Below are positions 60,856-64,000 of a stretch of DNA of 64,000 nucleotides, piece by piece. Below the pieces are notes generated by a model. The model ran no database searches. It had not been told where the DNA came from and was given only the letters and a program-made list of their open reading frames with translations. The translations under genes were made by a program, and so were the position numbers. The DNA comes from CAIWTU01 sp963815135 (GTDB lineage: Bacteria > Desulfobacterota > Desulfuromonadia > Geobacterales > Geobacteraceae). Location of the stretch: the NCBI GenBank assembly GCA_963815135.1, contig CAWFFO010000006.1:186001-250000 (forward strand), given 5' to 3'. How positions within the stretch are numbered: position 1 is the stretch's first letter; every line of letters starts with the position of its first letter.

Positions 60856-62682
60856 TTAAAATTTCGGATATTCCCTGATAAATCGTACCAGTTCGGCGGC
60901 AACCAGGTATTTGCCGAACGGAGGCATAATATAAAATCCGCCGACCCGTTCCCTCGCTTTTTCTATGAATTCACATGCAATGTCCAGGCCTTCCCGGATG
61001 CCAGCTTCCTTCTCCTTGCCGCGCATCCTGTCCCTGATCTTGTCGGGTATAACAATTCCGGGTACTTCGTTGTGGAGAAATTCGGTGTTCCTTTCGCTTA
61101 CCAGCGGCAGTATCCCCGGCAGGACCGGGATGTCGAATTGTCCGGTCCGCTCCAGCATCTCATCCAGGATCTCCGGGTCGTAAACGGGCTGTGTCTGTAC
61201 GAATTGCGCCCCGTTGGCGATTTTTTTAGCCAGCCGCGCAACCTGTGTTTCCATCCTTGCGGTATTGGGGTTGAATGCCGCCCCGATGGTGAAACCGGTC
61301 CCGCTGTCAATGGGGTTGCCGAGCCCGTTAATCCCAGAATTGAGATCGCGCAAAAGCTTGATCAGGGTGAACGAATTCAGGTCGAATACCGAAGTCGCAT
61401 CAGCCTGTTCGCCGGTGTTTGCCGGGTCTCCGGTAACGGCGAGTATTGATCTGATGCCCAGAAGGCTTGCCCCCATCAAGTCGGATTGCATGCCGATGAG
61501 ATTGCGGTCGCGGCAGGTTACGTGGACGATTACTTCCATGCCCGTTTCCCGCTGAATCAGAGATGCAAGGGCGATGTTACCCATTCTGACCCTGGCCAGC
61601 GGGTTTTCCGCCAGGTTGATGGCATCCGCTCCGGCCTTCCCGAGGACCCTGCACCCTTCGATGACCTTGCCGCACTGGAGTCCCTTGGGCGGGTCGAGCT
61701 CAACCGTGACTACCTTTCTTTTCCCCCACCCGTCCAGGAAGCTGCTTATTCCGGTCGCAACCTCCTTCATCTCCTGCTCGCGGGGCGGTTCGATTGTCGT
61801 TATTCTCGGGATGGGGCGCATCCCTTTTAATTTTTCGGCCAGCTGTCTGATATGTTCCGGCGTGGTGCCACAACAGCCTCCCACGATGTTCGCACCCGCC
61901 CGGACCGTTTCCGAGGCCATGTTTGCGAAATATTCCGGAGAAGTCCGGTAGATATAGCGCCCTTCGACATACTCTGGAAAGCCGCTGTTGGGAAAGGCTG
62001 CAAGCAGGAGTCCCGGAACCGACGCCATGCCGCGGATATTCTGCGCCATTTCCATGGTGCCCGAACCGCAATTGGCGCCGATGACATCTGCTCCGGCTGC
62101 GGAGAGTTCACGCGCAACCTGGCCGGCATCCATTCCGCCGGATGTTCGCCCTTTTTCCATGAAGGCCATGCAGGCGATAACCGGCAGTCCGGTTTCCTTC
62201 GCTATTTCAAGGGCCGCCCTGATCTGTCTGATATCTGAAAAGGTTTCCAGGATGAACAGGTCGATGCCGCCCTCGGCGAGGGCCAGGATCTGCTCGCGGT
62301 AGATGTCCCGCATTTCCGTCGCCGACAGCTCCGACTCCTCACCTTTAACCCTTGCCAGCGGGCCTACGGAGCCGGCAACGAATATATCCTTTCCCTTTGC
62401 GGCACGGCGGGCCAGTTCCGCCCCACGGAGGTTTATGTCGCGCACCCGCTTTTCCAGCCCGATGGCCTTAAGCTTGGCATGGTTGGCTCCGAAAGTATTG
62501 GTCTCAATCATCCGTGCGCCGGAGGCGATATATTCGGAGTGAAGCTGCATGACAAGTTCGGGCCGGACAAGGTTCAGGTGCTCGAAATTGGCTTCCAGGC
62601 TGATTCCCATGCTGTACAGCATGGTACCTGTCGCGCCGTCGGCGACGATTATCTCATTTTGAATCGTTTCCAGAAAATTCAT
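60856..62682 (-). CDS. Bifunctional homocysteine S-methyltransferase / methylenetetrahydrofolate reductase
   Basis: A 608-residue fusion. The N-terminal half (about 1-285) is a zinc-dependent homocysteine methyltransferase: VADGATGTMLYSMG, a zinc Cys in GANCGSG and a Cys pair in VGGCCGTTPEHI. The C-terminal half (about 310-600) is a MetF-type flavin barrel: VELDPPKGLQ, SILAVTGDPAN, FIQTQPVYD-like FVQTQPVYD. This arrangement is known as YitJ in Bacillus. It can link folate one-carbon units to methionine synthesis. The nearby SAM synthase uses the product. Confidence 0.93.
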   Translation of the reverse strand: MNFLETIQNEIIVADGATGTMLYSMGISLEANFEHLNLVRPELVMQLHSEYIASGARMIETNTFGANHAKLKAIGLEKRVRDINLRGAELARRAAKGKDIFVAGSVGPLARVKGEESELSATEMRDIYREQILALAEGGIDLFILETFSDIRQIRAALEIAKETGLPVIACMAFMEKGRTSGGMDAGQVARELSAAGADVIGANCGSGTMEMAQNIRGMASVPGLLLAAFPNSGFPEYVEGRYIYRTSPEYFANMASETVRAGANIVGGCCGTTPEHIRQLAEKLKGMRPIPRITTIEPPREQEMKEVATGISSFLDGWGKRKVVTVELDPPKGLQCGKVIEGCRVLGKAGADAINLAENPLARVRMGNIALASLIQRETGMEVIVHVTCRDRNLIGMQSDLMGASLLGIRSILAVTGDPANTGEQADATSVFDLNSFTLIKLLRDLNSGINGLGNPIDSGTGFTIGAAFNPNTARMETQVARLAKKIANGAQFVQTQPVYDPEILDEMLERTGQFDIPVLPGILPLVSERNTEFLHNEVPGIVIPDKIRDRMRGKEKEAGIREGLDIACEFIEKARERVGGFYIMPPFGKYLVAAELVRFIREYPKF

Positions 62683-62799
62683 GTTGTAAACCTTTGACTA
62701 AACATGGGGAGACAAAAAGTCACAAGTTTTCGTGGCCTTTTCATTTTAAAGCATATAAAATACAGGCCGAAAGCAAATCTACTGCATGGAGACCGACTG

Positions 62800-63426
62800 A
62801 TGCAAGAACTGATAAAGTGGCTGCTGGCCACCATCCTTAAGTTAGGATATCCCGGCATATTCCTGCTGATGGGTATGGAGAGCTCCGTAATTCCCATTCC
62901 CAGCGAGCTGGTGATGCCGCCAGCCGGTTACTGGGCGGCCGAGGGAAAGATGCACCTGGGCGTGGCCATTCTCTGCGGCACCATGGGCAGTCTCGTCGGC
63001 GCCTATATCAACTATTTCGTAGCCCGTCACCTGGGCAGGCCACTGTTACTGAAGTACGGCAGGTATGTCTGGATCAGCGAACATAAATTCGCCCGTGTCG
63101 AATCATTTTTCCTCAGGCACGGCGAAATTTCAACTTTCATCGGCAGGCTCATCCCCGTGGTGCGTCACCTGATTTCACTGCCTGCAGGACTTTCCGGAAT
63201 GAACCACCTGAAATTCTCGATCTATACCCTGCTTGGGGCAGGCATTTGGGTAACCGTTCTAACTTTGATTGGATATTTCATCGGCGAAAACCAGGAACTG
63301 ATATTGCGCTACTCTCACCATGCTCTTGTCGTTGTACTAATCTGCTGTGCTGTGCTGGTAGCAGTTTACGTCAAACTGTATAAGCGCAAAATAAGACTTA
63401 GTGACTCCGCCGAACAGGCGGAATAG
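62800..63426 (+). CDS. DedA-family membrane protein
   Basis: A 208-residue integral membrane protein (SNARE-associated/DedA family, thought to translocate lipids or use the proton gradient). Family motifs: MESSVIPIPSELVMPPAG (acidic Glu), GRLIPVVRHLISLPAGLSGM (essential Arg pair). ATG 62800 follows GGAGA; longer starts lack support. Confidence 0.92.
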   Translation: MQELIKWLLATILKLGYPGIFLLMGMESSVIPIPSELVMPPAGYWAAEGKMHLGVAILCGTMGSLVGAYINYFVARHLGRPLLLKYGRYVWISEHKFARVESFFLRHGEISTFIGRLIPVVRHLISLPAGLSGMNHLKFSIYTLLGAGIWVTVLTLIGYFIGENQELILRYSHHALVVVLICCAVLVAVYVKLYKRKIRLSDSAEQAE

Positions 63427-63852
63427 CACCCGCTGATTGAATAAATGTTCATTTTCAGCAACATTCCGCCGTTTTCCCGGAAAGTGACGTCCATTGTACG
63501 GTGGAAGCCACGCCAAAGTCAATCAGTATGGAATTTTGCCTCTATGCCGATGGCTGCATATTTATTACGAACCGGGCTATGAACTGATGAACCCGCTCAA
63601 TTAACATGGACATGACAAGCCCGAAGGTATTCATGATGTATTTGTATTGTCTACCGAGAGGTGATAAATGAATTGCTCTTGACAGCATGTGATTTCATTG
63701 TCCTTTTTGGCTACTAACTTCTTTATTTAATTAAATTTCTGATCTTTTCCTTTCGCTTTTTTCAGCACTCGTTGAATACCGGGCTCGTGCTGTCTCCCTC
63801 ATCGGAAATATTTCTTTCGCCTTTTTCCGCCATCCGTGTCTGCTTGAATTTC
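63427..63852. other. Intergenic region, no gene
   Basis: Over 400 bases downstream of the DedA gene. No ORF with a ribosome-binding site, no repeat and no terminator that I can see. Confidence 0.5.
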
Positions 63853-63955
63853 TTGACGTGAATCGATCTTAGGTTATTATAAATAGTCACCTTCCTTCTG
63901 TGAAGGACTCGGGTACAACCTTCATGCGCGGAAAACTCCGGCAGCCTACCCGGCT
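63853..63955 (+). promoter_or_regulatory. Promoter and structured leader at the window edge
   Basis: TTGACG (63853-63858), a 16-base spacer, TATTAT (63875-63880). The transcript would begin near 63888 with stem CCTTC/GAAGG, then CGGGTA paired with TACCCG about 40 bases apart, enclosing CGGA-4-TCCG. This nested structure resembles a riboswitch-type leader, but the downstream gene lies outside the window and no known class is recognised. Confidence 0.4.
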
Positions 63956-64000
63956 AAAAGGGTTGATGCTATTGATTGACCACATGGAAATTTTTCATCA

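Overview
The window reads as a chromosomal segment of a Geobacter-like member of the Desulfuromonadales (Desulfobacterota). The evidence is the gene content: a heptaheme NapC/NirT-type inner-membrane cytochrome resembling ImcH, a monoheme periplasmic cytochrome, a small-large-cytochrome b-protease [NiFe] hydrogenase operon in the order known from Geobacter hya, a complete hyp maturation set, an F0 gene cluster split from F1 genes, several two-component systems, and PilZ and HD-GYP-like proteins. Species-level assignment is not possible from the sequence alone. I saw no rRNA, tRNA, CRISPR array, transposase, phage integrase or integron integrase.

Layout. 0-1.4 kb: molybdate ABC transporter (modBC). 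1.5-3.8 kb: membrane HD-GYP-like protein behind a good promoter and a tiny leader ORF, then a TIGR01212-type radical SAM protein. 3.8-6.5 kb: a BamA/Omp85-like lipoprotein and a FliK-like/FlhB-C-terminal-like pair. 6.5-12.1 kb: glycogen phosphorylase and an NtrC-type sensor/regulator pair. 12.1-18.5 kb: hypABFCDE behind a structured leader that looks like a transcription attenuator. 18.7-21.2 kb: a small unknown protein, a cytochrome c and leucyl aminopeptidase. 21.2-24.3 kb: atpE, atpB, atpI, atpZ and hemL. 24.6-28.0 kb: ACT-domain protein, peptide deformylase, ferredoxin-tailed aldo/keto reductase and an aminotransferase with a structured leader. 28.3-32.2 kb: an accessory, visibly AT-richer stretch (HNH protein, ferredoxin, signal peptidase, unknown membrane and exported proteins), whose gene junctions resemble integron attC sites. 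32.6-37.8 kb: SH3 protein and cupin, then hyaP-hyaC-hyaB-hyaA (right to left in transcription order A, B, C, P). 38.3-44.5 kb: pckA, class V aminotransferase, imcH-like cytochrome, a small acidic protein and glgA. 44.9-49.5 kb: sugar nucleotidyltransferase/phosphomannomutase-like fusion, response regulator and a GAF histidine kinase with a degenerate ATPase domain. 49.9-54.1 kb: yhbY, tatA, uvrB, cobD and PilZ. 54.1-57.4 kb: an orphan promoter-terminator unit, a frameshifted lipoprotein, nikR, a triple-BON protein with a structured leader and a DUF1499 protein. 57.6-63.4 kb: a LeuA/homocitrate/Re-citrate synthase-family enzyme, an archaeal-type methionine adenosyltransferase, a lipoprotein, a homocysteine methyltransferase/MetF fusion and a DedA protein. 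The last 570 bases carry only a promoter and the start of a structured transcript.

Functional connections. Nickel and hydrogen form one theme: hyp proteins build the NiFe(CN)2CO site, the Hya operon supplies the enzyme, TatA could belong to the machinery exporting its Tat-signalled small subunit, and NikR would govern nickel supply. Glycogen enzymes (glgP, glgA) and PEP carboxykinase indicate carbon storage and gluconeogenesis. SAM synthase and the homocysteine methyltransferase/MetF fusion together could run the methyl cycle. The least explained parts are the RNA-like leaders (upstream of hypA, the 26.7-28.0 kb aminotransferase and the BON protein, and at the right edge), the cassette-like array, and the short promoter-terminator unit at 54.35-54.63 kb.
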